This document shows, piece by piece, positions 12,533 to 22,500 of a stretch of 64,000 nucleotides of DNA. Source of the stretch: Nipponacmea schrenckii (lineage: Eukaryota; Mollusca; Gastropoda; Lottiidae); contig JAUJPP010000012.1 in NCBI GenBank assembly GCA_030562195.1, positions 4,278,001 to 4,342,000 of the forward strand, in the 5' to 3' direction. Numbering within the stretch: position 1 is the first letter of the stretch; each line of letters opens with the position of its first letter. The notes under the pieces are model-generated. The model was not told the DNA's origin, did not search any database, and was given only the letters and a program-made list of their open reading frames with translations. Made by a program: the position numbers and the translations under genes.

Positions 12533-13262
12533 TGTCGTGGACAAGTTAATTATTGTTTAAAATATTTATATTTTATTCATTTAAGTCTTAAAGTTCGAGA
12601 CTATCTAGTACTGTTTTTGTTCGAAAGTTTGTTTTATAGGAGATTTTTCGATTTAAATTTAATCGTAAGTACATGTAAAATCCTTGTATGCCCAATTTAT
12701 ACTTGGGAATCACGCATCAGTTTCTCTAGTCAAATGTCATAACTATTTAACTTTCATATTTTAAAATGTTAATACGTTAGTTCAACGTTGACATAGGGGG
12801 TGATTTAAAGTCCAAAGTTTTAAAGTAATCAAGAAAGCTGATTAATTAGGTAATTCTAAATTATTTTTAAAATCATAAAAACATTGTGAACGTTAGGGAA
12901 ATGCTATAGTTTATATTTATCATATTTTCTTACGCAATTAGTAATTTAAATATATTTTAGTAATTGTCATTTTTGACCAGTCGTAATGTTTTATTGAAAA
13001 TAATGTAGTCAAAGAAGATGATTTCGTATGGTGCTCTGATTGATCCCGTCATTCAGCTAACTCTATGTAGTGATATAAAGGATGATTGTCCGAGTAGTCT
13101 AACCCAATGTTGAAATGTCTAGTAAAGTAATTATTTCATTCATATAAGGCCCAGACTGTAAACACTTGGTTAAACTAATCCGAGTCGTCTGACCTCAAGT
13201 TAATACGATTATAATACAGTAAAGCTGGAAGGCTCAGTATTAATTTTTATTGTTTAAAGTGT
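12533..13262 (+). repeat. gypsy-1 5' LTR, 3'-truncated
   Basis: Aligns throughout with the 3' LTR (17014-17343 plus 18102-18507) with scattered substitutions and small indels. The homology stops after aaagtgt at 13262, where the 3' LTR continues for about 305 further bases to its TACA end. A deletion has therefore removed the end of this LTR together with the primer-binding site and gag. Confidence 0.85.
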
Positions 13263-13275
13263 ACCAACTTAGCGT

Positions 13276-16200
13276 TCGGTAGATACAGGAGCTACTATGA
13301 CACTTGTGTCAAAAGCTGTTTTTGAACAGATAAGTGAAGAGCCCTGTCTGCAAAAGGTTGGTTACGACATAAGGCTTGCTGGCGGAAAAAGAATGACGAC
13401 AAAAGGTGCCACAGAGCTTATATATTATATTGGTGATATGGTTTATAAACAGCCAGTTGTCGTTGCCGATATAGGATCACCTTGTATACTTGGATTAGAC
13501 TTTCTTGATAAACACAGATGTAAGATTGACCTTACAAACAGAGAAGTGGAGTTATCTGCAAAGACATTAAATCTGCAATAAGTAGGTGGATCAACAGTGA
13601 GCGGAATAACAGCTGCTAAGAGTATAATGATTCCTGCTGGTCATGAAATGATAGTACCTGGTAGAATCCATGAGTCAGTTAAGAATGATTTGAACGGACA
13701 AACAGTCATAATCGAACAGCATCCAAATCTTTTGAAAAGAAATGGTGTTGTTAGTGCTCGTTCACTAGCCATGGTTTCCGGAAAGGACATTCCAGTTAGG
13801 ATCATGAATGTCTCTGCAGAGTCTGTTACAATTTTTAAGCAAACAAGTCTTGGAAAATTGGATTTAGTTGATGTGCCTAATACGCAAGAGCTTTCGAGTG
13901 AAAATATTGAAGATTTTCCAAATCACCTCAAAACTTTATATGAATCATCAGGTAAAAGCTTATCAGAAATCCAACAGCTTAAGCTTAAAGACTTTTTAAC
14001 TCAATTCCAAAATATATTTGCAACAAGTGATTTAGATCTTGGCAAGACCATCTATGTCACCCACAAGAGAAAAACTGGTCCTGCTAATCCAATCAAGCAG
14101 AGAGCCAGACGAATTCCTCTTCAACAGAAAGTTGAAGTAGAAGAATCACTGAAGAAAATGCTCGAACAGAATGTTATAGAAGAATATTCAAGTCCTTAGG
14201 CTAGTCCTATAGTTCTTGTTAAGAAGAAAGATGGTTCTACCAGGTTTTGTGTAGACTATAGAAAGTTGAATTCAGTAACGGAGAAAGATGCCTATCCACT
14301 TCCAAGAATAGACGAAACTTTAGATTCATTAAATGGCGTGGAATGGTTCTCCACTTTGGATTTGGCATCAGGTTATTGGCAAGTCTCTGTGGATGAGGTA
14401 GATGGAGACTGCATTTACAACTTTTCAAGGCCTTTATCAATTTAAAGTAATGCCTTTTGGACTATGCAATGCACCATCAACTTTTGAAAGGTTGATGGAA
14501 AAAGTATTATCCGGTTTACAATTTGATATCTGCTTAATATATCTTGACGATATAATAATTTTTTCACGGTCATTTGATGAACATTTAATTCATCTGACAC
14601 AAATTGAAACTCAAGGCGAAGAAATGTTACCTGTTTCAAAAGGAAGTTAACTACCTCGGCCATGTAGTGTCAAAAGATGGTATTTCAACAGATCCGTCAA
14701 AGATATCAGCAGTCAAGATATGTCCTCCTCCAAAGGATATTCATGAACTAAGAAGTTTTCTGGGAATGTGTTCCTAGTCCTTAGTCAATTTTCAAAAATT
14801 GCTGCACCATTGCACAAATTAACACAGAAAAATGAAATTTTTCAATGGAATGAAGAACACAATGATGATATCAGACGTTGAAAACAAGATTAAATACAGC
14901 TCCAATTCTAGCATATCCAGACCCCACAAAATCATTTATTCTGGATACTGATGCTAGTGCCTATGGCATCGTCGGAGTTCTTTCACAAAACATAGATGGA
15001 CAAGAAAGAGTAGTTGCATACGCAAGCAAAAGCTTATCAAAAGCTGAAAGACAATACTGTATAACCAGAAAAGAGCTGTTGGCCGTTGTAGAACTGATCA
15101 AACATTTTCGACCGTATTTGTATGGTAGGATTTTTTTGATTAGAACAGACCACGGTGCTTTAACCTGGCTTATGAATTTTCGTAATCCTGAAGGCCAAGT
15201 AGCGAGATGGTTAGAAAGTTTGGCCGAATACAGTTTTGAAATAAATCATCGAAAACACAGATAATCTTACCAAAAGCCGCTATTAAAGAAACTTTAAGGT
15301 TGGTACACGATGCTCCAACTGGTGGACATCTTGGTGTAAGAAAGACTTTATCTCGACTGAAAGACAGATATGATTGGCCTGGAAAGAATGCCGATGTTCG
15401 TGATTATGTTGCTAAATGTTTAATCTGCTGTCGCAGGAAAGGCAATAAACAGAGAGCGAATCTCAGTTCTTTTGGAACTGGTGCTCCTTTAGAACGCATA
15501 GCGATTGACATAATGGGAAAAATTGACCCCCAAACATCGTCAGGTAACTCCTACATTCTTGTTATATGCGACTATTACACAAAATGGACCGAAGCATTCC
15601 CAATATTATGGAAACGAGAACTATTGCTAAAATCCTTGTTGAAGAGGTTTTTCTGAGAGTAGGTATACCATATCAACTCCAGAGTGATCAAGGAAAACAG
15701 TTTGAAAGTCGAATATTTTCAGAAATATGTTATCTTCTTGGAATAGAGAAAACTAGAACCACAGCAAATCACCTGCAGTCGGACGGACTTGTTGAGCGTT
15801 TCAACCTTACTCTTCAGAACATGTTATCAGCTTTCGTCCGTGCCAAAGAAGATAATTGGGTTGACTATTTACCATATGTAATGTCGGCCTACAGAAGTAC
15901 GCTGCAAGAAAGTAGTAAGATGTCACCAAACTATCTTATATTTGACAGAGAGGTGATGACACCGTTAGAGTTGATGTTTGGATTACCACCAGAAGCTACA
16001 GAACCACTGACATCTTATGCTGCTAACATAAGAGAAAAGTTTACAGATGTATATGATCATATACGAGAAAATTTGAAACAAGTTGCTGTTAGACAGAAAA
16101 GACAATACGACATTAGGTCTAAGAACCGTTCTTTTCAAGAAAATGACATTTTATGGTTGTACACCCCTACAGTTAATCCGGACATACCGAAGAAATTCCA

Positions 16201-16439
16201 GAAGTATTGGAAGGGGCCATACAAAATTAAAAAGAAAATTTCGGATATTACTGTCCACTAAAATTGTTCATACCGACAGATTAAAGAAACATCAAGATTC
16301 TTTAATAACAGATAAAGATACAGAAGAAGTTATTGAAGAAGATGCTGATGAATTTTTTGATTGTTATGATAATACGTATATCACTAAATCTGGCAGAGAG
16401 TCAAAACCTCCTAATCATTTAAGTGGATGTGTTTTGTAA
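13276..16439 (+). pseudogene. pol: gypsy-1 pol remnant (protease, RT, RNase H, integrase)
   Basis: Domains in order are: retropepsin with D-T-G at 13282-13290 and the ILGLDFL motif near 13490; reverse transcriptase with VDYRKLN near 14250 and the YLDD active-site box near 14540; RNase H with DTDAS near 14946; and integrase with an HHCC zinc region (about 15300-15440), catalytic Asp residues in AIDIMG and SDQGKQF, and a Glu in VERFN. In-frame stops lie at 13579 and 14197. Frame changes occur near 14400, 14640, 14760-14880, 15264-15300, 15600 and 16258, and a segment is missing between RNase H and integrase. The family is Ty3/gypsy (Metaviridae). It is described only as a broken copy and cannot make a working polyprotein. 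Confidence 0.9.
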
Positions 16440-16482
16440 AAATTATGCAATTAAAATTCATTCATCTTTGTCTTTACAGATA

Positions 16483-16980
16483 ATGGAAAACAGTATTACA
16501 GAATATTGTAGATGGTGTGGAAAGAAATTCGATACCCAAACCATAATAAAACATCAACAGAAATTTGGAATGAAAATTAGTTATTCCTGTTTCCTGTGCA
16601 ATAGGCGATACAATCGAAAGCCTTCTTTTGAAAACCATATGATGCTCAAGCACCCCGGTGCATTTCACAGAAAAACATCATATGATCCCAGAAAAGATAG
16701 CAAGAAACCAACACCAAGTAAGAAAGTAGAAGCAGTTACACTAAAAAAATTCAACAGTTCACCAAAATAAATGGATACACAGGAGAATAATGAACTTCCA
16801 TCAGAAAAAACAGATGACACTGCATTCGTGGAGTATTCCGATTCGGATGACGAAATCGGGTCGGATCCCGAAGTGTTTCTAGAAGCTGCACCCGCACCTG
16901 CACCAGTCCAAGATCCAAAAACCAAAGATAAAGCTTGTCAAGTTAATACCGTTTATTCCTTAGAACTAATTATTGATTAA
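16483..16980 (+). CDS. Extra 3' ORF of gypsy-1: C2H2 zinc-finger-like protein with acidic tail
   Basis: This frame lies between integrase and the 3' LTR, where env or accessory genes sit in some elements. From ATG 16483 it encodes 95 residues with a classical C2H2 finger, C-x2-C-x12-H-x4-H (C36, C39, H52, H57), preceded by a second pair of cysteines (C9, C12) and H24 that may be a degenerate finger. A TAA at 16768-16770 is followed at once, in the same frame, by ATG and a 69-residue acidic tail rich in Asp, Glu, Ala and Pro, so one nonsense change may have split a single ORF. A pyrimidine-rich tract ending in TTTACAG lies just upstream (16462-16479) and resembles a splice acceptor. Function unknown; DNA or RNA binding is possible. 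Confidence 0.55.
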
Positions 16981-17013
16981 TGTCGGGACGACATTCTCCG
17001 AAGGCATGGGTAA

Positions 17014-18812
17014 TGTCGTGGACAAATTAATTATTGTCTAATATATTTATAGAGTTATTCATTTAAGTCTCAAAGTTCGATACTATCTACTGTTTTTGTT
17101 CGAAAGTTTGTTTTATAGGAGATTTTTCGAATTAAATTTAATCGTAAGTACATGTAAAATCCTTGTATGCCCAATTTATACTTGGGAATCACGCATCAGT
17201 GTCTCTAGTCAAATGTCATAGAAAATTTAACTATTTAACTTTCATATTTTAAAATGTTTATACGTTAGTTCAACGTTGACAAAGGGGGTGATTTAAAGTC
17301 CAAAGTTTTAAAGTAATCAAGAAAGCTGATTAATTAGGTAATACTAATGTGACAGTATGGATTTTTTGTGTAGTGTCCCTTTAAACACCAGCTATATTTT
17401 CATGTATTAATACTTATCACAGCACCAGCCAATCACCTGTAAACACCCTCTGTCTGTATATCTATTTTTAGCTTTAGGATATACCTTTTTTTTCTTTCCT
17501 CTGGGGTGAGTTCTCTTCATCACCACTCTAGCTACTACTTGTATGTTAGTTACCATTCAGTATGATAGATTTCTTATAGTGAGGAACAACTTTCTTGTCC
17601 TCCATTGAAGTATTCTTTCAGTATTTCTCTATTATTTAGATAAGGTATGTGAAATTTGTTTTATAGTGTTTATTAAAGTAGTATATATTTTAATAAGCAA
17701 GTTTGCTTAAAATGCATTTCACCTTTTTATAAGTTTATAGTTCAATTATGTAGTTATCAGTAAAGAGATTTTTAATTAAGAATGTTTTTGTTTCAGAGAG
17801 CTATTATTAGATAATACATGTATAGTTAGTTATAAAGCATTGACTCATTCATAAACCCCACTTCGGGTAGGTTTATTTCTGTTTTATGTATATTAGAGCA
17901 TTATCATTGTATTATATTATAGTGTATTGCATTGTGTTGTATTTTTTTGCATTGTATTGTATTGTATATTTTGTATATATTCTAATAGTGCAATATTGTT
18001 TTACAGGGTTTTGTTATATCCTGAATAAAAGTTCTTACGAACCCAAGTCTTGTCTCTGGGTCAGGGAAGAATCCCCTTTTCAAGCCCAGTGCCCGGCTAC
18101 ACTAAATTATTTTTAAAATCATAAAAACATTGTCAACGTTATCGAAATGCTATATTTTATATTTATCATATTTTCTTACGCAATTAGTAATTTAAATATA
18201 TTTTAGTAATTGTCATTTTGACCAGTCGTAATGTTTTATGGACAATAATGTAGTTAAAGATGATGATTTCAAATGGTGATCGGATTGAGCCCGGCTTTCA
18301 GCTAACTTTATGTAGTGATATAAAGGTTGATTGTCCGAGTAGTCTGACCCAAGGTAGAAATGTCTTGGAAATTGATTATTTCGTTCATTTAAGGCCTAGA
18401 CTGTAAACACCTGGTTAAACTAATCCGGGTAGTCTGACCTCAAGTTAATACGATTATAATACAGTAAAGCTTGAAGGCTCAGTAGTAATTTTTATTGTTT
18501 AAAGTGTTTTGTTATATTTTTGTTAATAAATACTATTTTGTATTTAAAACATTGTTTTCAAGGCCTAAAACACGCAACAGATATTTGTGTCAAAGCACTC
18601 GAAATTGGGATAAGGGTCTCAATTGGGAAATTGAAGGAAAAGACAGAACCACTTTTAGCTGGTTCCTTGCTCACACTCTCGGAGGAAAATCCCCGAATCC
18701 GCTCTACTGGAGGTATTTAGTTAGATCCTGGGTAAAACCCGAAATAACTAGTGGTGTTAGAAACTACCCACTGGCGTTAAAACCAAGCCAAGAGCATTGG
18801 TAGAGCGTTACA
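17014..18812 (+). repeat. gypsy-1 3' LTR, interrupted by a solo LTR
   Basis: Starts TGTCGTGGACAA, matching the 5' LTR, and ends GCGTTACA next to the CTTT duplication. Without the nested insertion (17348-18101 plus a 4-bp duplication) it is about 1041 bp. The last ~305 bp have no partner in the truncated 5' LTR. Confidence 0.8.
17348..18101 (+). mobile_element. Nested solo LTR of a different retrotransposon
   Basis: 754 bp beginning TGTGACAG and ending GGCTACA, with a 4-bp target duplication CTAA (17344-17347 and 18102-18105). The uninterrupted site is visible in the 5' LTR at about 12852. An AATAAA signal (about 18023) lies near the end, as expected for the R region. No internal coding region is present, so the element was reduced to a solo LTR by recombination. 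Confidence 0.85.
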
Positions 18813-18816
18813 CTTT

Positions 18817-19380
18817 CGTGGGCCCCATGTGTTGTCATAACAAGATTTGTGTCCCTTGAAGGAATCCCCATAATTTTCCATGTGTCGCTGTCGTTGATTG
18901 GTTGAAATACGAGGATGAGTCAAAAAGTAATAATTTCTTATTGTCTGCGGACTATCGTCTGCTGAGTAATTTTCTAGTTATTGTCTGCTAATCTTATCGT
19001 ATGCCCACTTGAACTTTTTTATTGTCTGCAAATCGTATTGTCTGCTGACTTGAACTCGGCTCATTTGGTTTAACGTTAAATTCAAAAGTTTGAGTTATTG
19101 CACTTGACTAAGTAAAAAACGCGTCAAAATTGGCTTGTGAACGCGATGTGTTGTCATAACATGATTTGAGTCCCTTGAAGGAATCCCCATAATTTTCCAT
19201 GTGTCGCTGTCGTTGATTGGTTGAAATACGAGGATGAGTCAAAAAGTAATAATTTCTTATTGTCTGCGGACTATCGTCTGCTGAGTAATTTTCTAGTTAT
19301 TGTCTGCTAATCTTATCGTATGCCCACTTGAACTTTGTTATTGTCTGCAAATCGTATTGTCTGCTGACTTGAACTCGGCT
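18817..19380 (-). repeat. Outer foldback arm, duplicated in tandem
   Basis: 18817-19060 is the inverse of 8209-8435. A second copy of this segment follows at about 19147-19380, beginning tgttgtcataac and differing by a few bases. The linker 19061-19146 contains a Helitron-like core-repeat phrase (gagttattgcacttgacta). The second copy ends about 155 bp before the PIN1 start codon. Confidence 0.8.
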
Positions 19381-19506
19381 CATTTGGTTGAACGTTAAAT
19401 TCAAAGTTTCGAAATAAATGCAGCACGGTACAGGCTTATTTGCAAGAGTAAGTATACAATAACAAGAAATAAGAAATAACCCGTACCAGCCTATTTACAA
19501 CCGTCA

Positions 19507-19515
19507 GCCATCTTG
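19507..19515 (+). promoter_or_regulatory. YY1-like site at the PIN1 start region
   Basis: GCCATCTTG lies 21 bp before the PIN1 ATG, followed by a pyrimidine-rich tract (tgtctgtcttctct). YY1 sites in this orientation near transcription starts are common in TATA-less housekeeping genes; no TATA box is seen here. Motif only. Confidence 0.35.
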
Positions 19516-19535
19516 GTGTCTGTCTTCTCTGAACA

Positions 19536-22500
19536 ATGGCTACAAATACTGCAAACGCTGTGAACGCTACAAACGCTGCAAACCCTGAAAACGCTGCAAA
19601 TGATGCAAAAGCTGTTGCAAATAAACCACCCAGTTCAAGCGCTGTAGTCGTTTCAAGTTTACCACCGGGTATTAACACTGGGAACGCTGTAGACCGAGTA
19701 AATATACCGGCAGGATGGGAAAAGCGAATAAGTAGTGCTGGTAATTAGTTAAATGTCAATAGATCTACAAGATTCTACATAGTATTCAATAAGTAGAACA
19801 TTGTTGTCAGTTGTGGCCATTACTGCACACGTCGGTCAGAAAATGGGATTGAGAGTCCAACTCCCTCCCTTTTTGAAGCAACTTAGAAAAATGATGATGG
19901 CTAGTCCAAAACTTCTTCCTCTATTCCAGGCTCTGATAGATATTTTGACAGTTTGGAGTAGGCCTAGCTTAGAGAGGCTAGACTAGAGTGAAAAAAAAAA
20001 TGGACATAGATCTACTCAACAACAGTTTTATGGAGATTTTCCAAACCTTTTGTTTTTCTAACAATTTTAATATTAGGAAGATAACGGGGTACCATAATGA
20101 ATTGATCTTTTTAGTTGGATGTACGGTACAGTTATGATTTATATTTGTAGGTAAAGATTATTATGTGAATGTTTATACCAAAGAAACTCAGTGGGCTATT
20201 CCTAAAGTCCCAGCAGATAGCAACGTGAAAAAAATTAAATGCGCCCATTTATTAGTTAAACACATTAAATCACGTAGACCAGCAAATTATAAAGGTGAAA
20301 CAATAAGTCGTAGTAAAGATGAAGCTCTTAAACTAATTAAAGGTTGGTCAGATTTTTTTACATTTAAATCTAGGCCTGTATCTAAAACCATCATGTACGG
20401 TATATAAACAATAGCAGTACCGGTAAGTCTGAAATGGTTTCCATTCGCTTTCCACAAGAAATATCTGTTCAGATTAACTCAGATCAACATTAATCGTTTT
20501 CATGAGTGGTTTTGTCCAACCCTCATCTTTATTCAGAATTTTCACATATAATTGGGGGCATATTTGTATGAGTTTTTGCCCTTGTTCTTGTAAACACTCT
20601 ACAATGTGCAATTCTTGACGGATTTTGATGAAACTTGTTGTGAGGGTGTTTTATAACTCAAGCATGATCCCTATTGAAAATCAGCGAAATTGAAAAATAT
20701 TTAGTATGAGTTATAGCCCTTGTATTGAAAACGCGTTCAATTTTAGCTTGTTAACACTCCTGAAAGAACAATTCTTAGTGGAGTTTGATGAAACTTGGCT
20801 TGAGTATTTGTTGTCTACCAAGGATGAACCCTTTTGAAAAGCAGTTAAATCGAAAATAATTTAGTATCAGTTATTGTCCTTGTTTTTATACGCCCACATT
20901 ATAACGCCCACATTATAATGTGGTCGTATATTGTCGTCACCCTTGTCCGTCCGTCCGTCCGTCCACAATTGCTTGTGAACGCAATAGAGACTACAGTTTT
21001 TGTCGGATTTGAATGAAACCTTCTGTGAACATTTATATTGATGAGATCTCGGACAAGTTGGAATTTGGCGATTTTTCGATGAACGGTTTTTGAATTATTG
21101 CACTTGACTTAGTCATAACGCGTCAAAATTGACTTGTGAACACGATAGAGACTACAGTTTTTATCGGATTTGAATGAAACGTGCTGTAATCATTTATATT
21201 TATGAGATCTCTGACAAGTTCCAAATTGGGGATTTTTCAACAAACAGTTTTTGAGTTATTGCACTTGACTTAGTCAAAACGAGTCAAAATTTTCAATGGA
21301 TTTAATGAAACTTGCTCTGATTATTTATATTGAAGAGATCTCGGACAAGTTCAAAATTGGCGATTTTTTAATTTTTTGAGTTATTGCCCTTGACTTAGCC
21401 AAAACGCGTTAAAATTGGTTTGTAAACGCTATAGAGACTACATTTTTGTATACGCCCACATGAAATGGGGGGCGTATATTGTCGTCTGTCCGTCCGTCCG
21501 GTTCGTCTCTCTGTCTGTCCACAATTGCGCAAGGATGAACCCTATTGAAAATCAGCGAAATCAGAAAAAAATTAGTATGAGTTTGTGCCCTTGTTCTTGA
21601 ATGGCTCGTAAACACTCTACAAAGTGCAATTCTTGACCGATTTTGATGAAACTTGGTGTGAGAGTATGTTATAACTCAAGGATAAACCCTATCGAAAATC
21701 AGCGAAATCGAAAAACATTTAGTATGAGTTATTGCCCTTGTTCTTGAAAATGCGTTCAATTTTAGCTTGTAAACACTCTTGAGAGAACAATTTTTAATGG
21801 ATTTTAATGAAACTTGGCCTGAGTATTTGTTAATAGGATGAAGCCTATTGAAAACCAGTCAAATCGAAAAAAAATTAATATCAGTTATTGCCCTTGTTTT
21901 TGAAAAAGCGTTCAATTTTTAGCTTGTAAACACTCTACAAAGCACAGTTATTGACCAATTTTGACGAAACTTGCTGAAATTGTTTAATATCACCCAAGAA
22001 TGAACCCTTTTGAAAATAGCACATATCGAAATATATTTAATAGGAATTATTGCCCTTGTTCTATAAAATTTGTTGGATTTTTGCCTTGTAAACAATCTAC
22101 AAGTCACAATTCTTGAGCGATTTTGACATAACTTGGCATGAGTATTGCTAATCAGTTAAGGATGAACCCTATTGAAATTCAGTTAAATCGAAAAATATTT
22201 AGTATCAGTTATTGCCCTTGTGTTTGAAAACGCGTTCAATTTTAGCTTTTAAGCACTCTAGAAAGAACAATTCTTAATGGATTTTGATAAAACTTGGCTT
22301 GAGTATTTGTTTTTACCCAAGGATGAACCTTATTGAAAATCAAATAAATAGAAATATATTTAGTGTCAGTTATAGCCCTTGTTCTTGAAAACACGTTCAA
22401 TTTTAGCTTGTAAACACTCTGGAAAGAACAATTTTTAATGGATTTTGATGTAACTTGGCTGGAGTATTTGTTGTCTCCCAAGGATGAACCCTATTGAAAA

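Larger units (their letters stand above)
12533..18812 (+). mobile_element. Degenerate Ty3/gypsy LTR retrotransposon (gypsy-1)
   Basis: The element starts TGTCGTGG (12533) and ends GCGTTACA (18812). It is flanked by the 4-bp duplication CTTT (12529-12532 and 18813-18816), and the empty site can be read in the opposite foldback arm near 8440 (inverse strand). The 5' LTR is truncated at 13262; the primer-binding site and gag are missing and the sequence jumps directly into protease. Pol follows (13276-16439, broken), then an extra 3' ORF (16483-16980) and a 3' LTR split by a younger solo LTR. It is old and non-functional. Confidence 0.85.
8209..19060. mobile_element. Large foldback-like inverted-repeat structure, right arm split by a gypsy element
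   Basis: The left arm starts at GCCGAGTTCAAGTCAGCAGA (8209). Its inverse is found at the right, ending at 19060. The outer arm (8209-8435) pairs with 18817-19060, and the inner arm (8436 to about 8690) pairs with about 12280-12528. The gypsy insertion at 12533-18812 separates the two halves of the right arm. Inside the arms lie ~180-bp tandem repeats that change orientation at about 11815-11830. No transposase frame is visible. A clean target duplication is not seen, partly because the right end is duplicated at 19147-19380. It could be a foldback/MULE-type element or a segmental inverted duplication. Confidence 0.65.

Noticed and set aside
18790..18812. tRNA-like phrase attggtagagcg next to the gypsy end
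   Set aside because: It resembles an A-box but lies inside the 3' LTR end defined by the CTTT duplication and has no B-box behind it.
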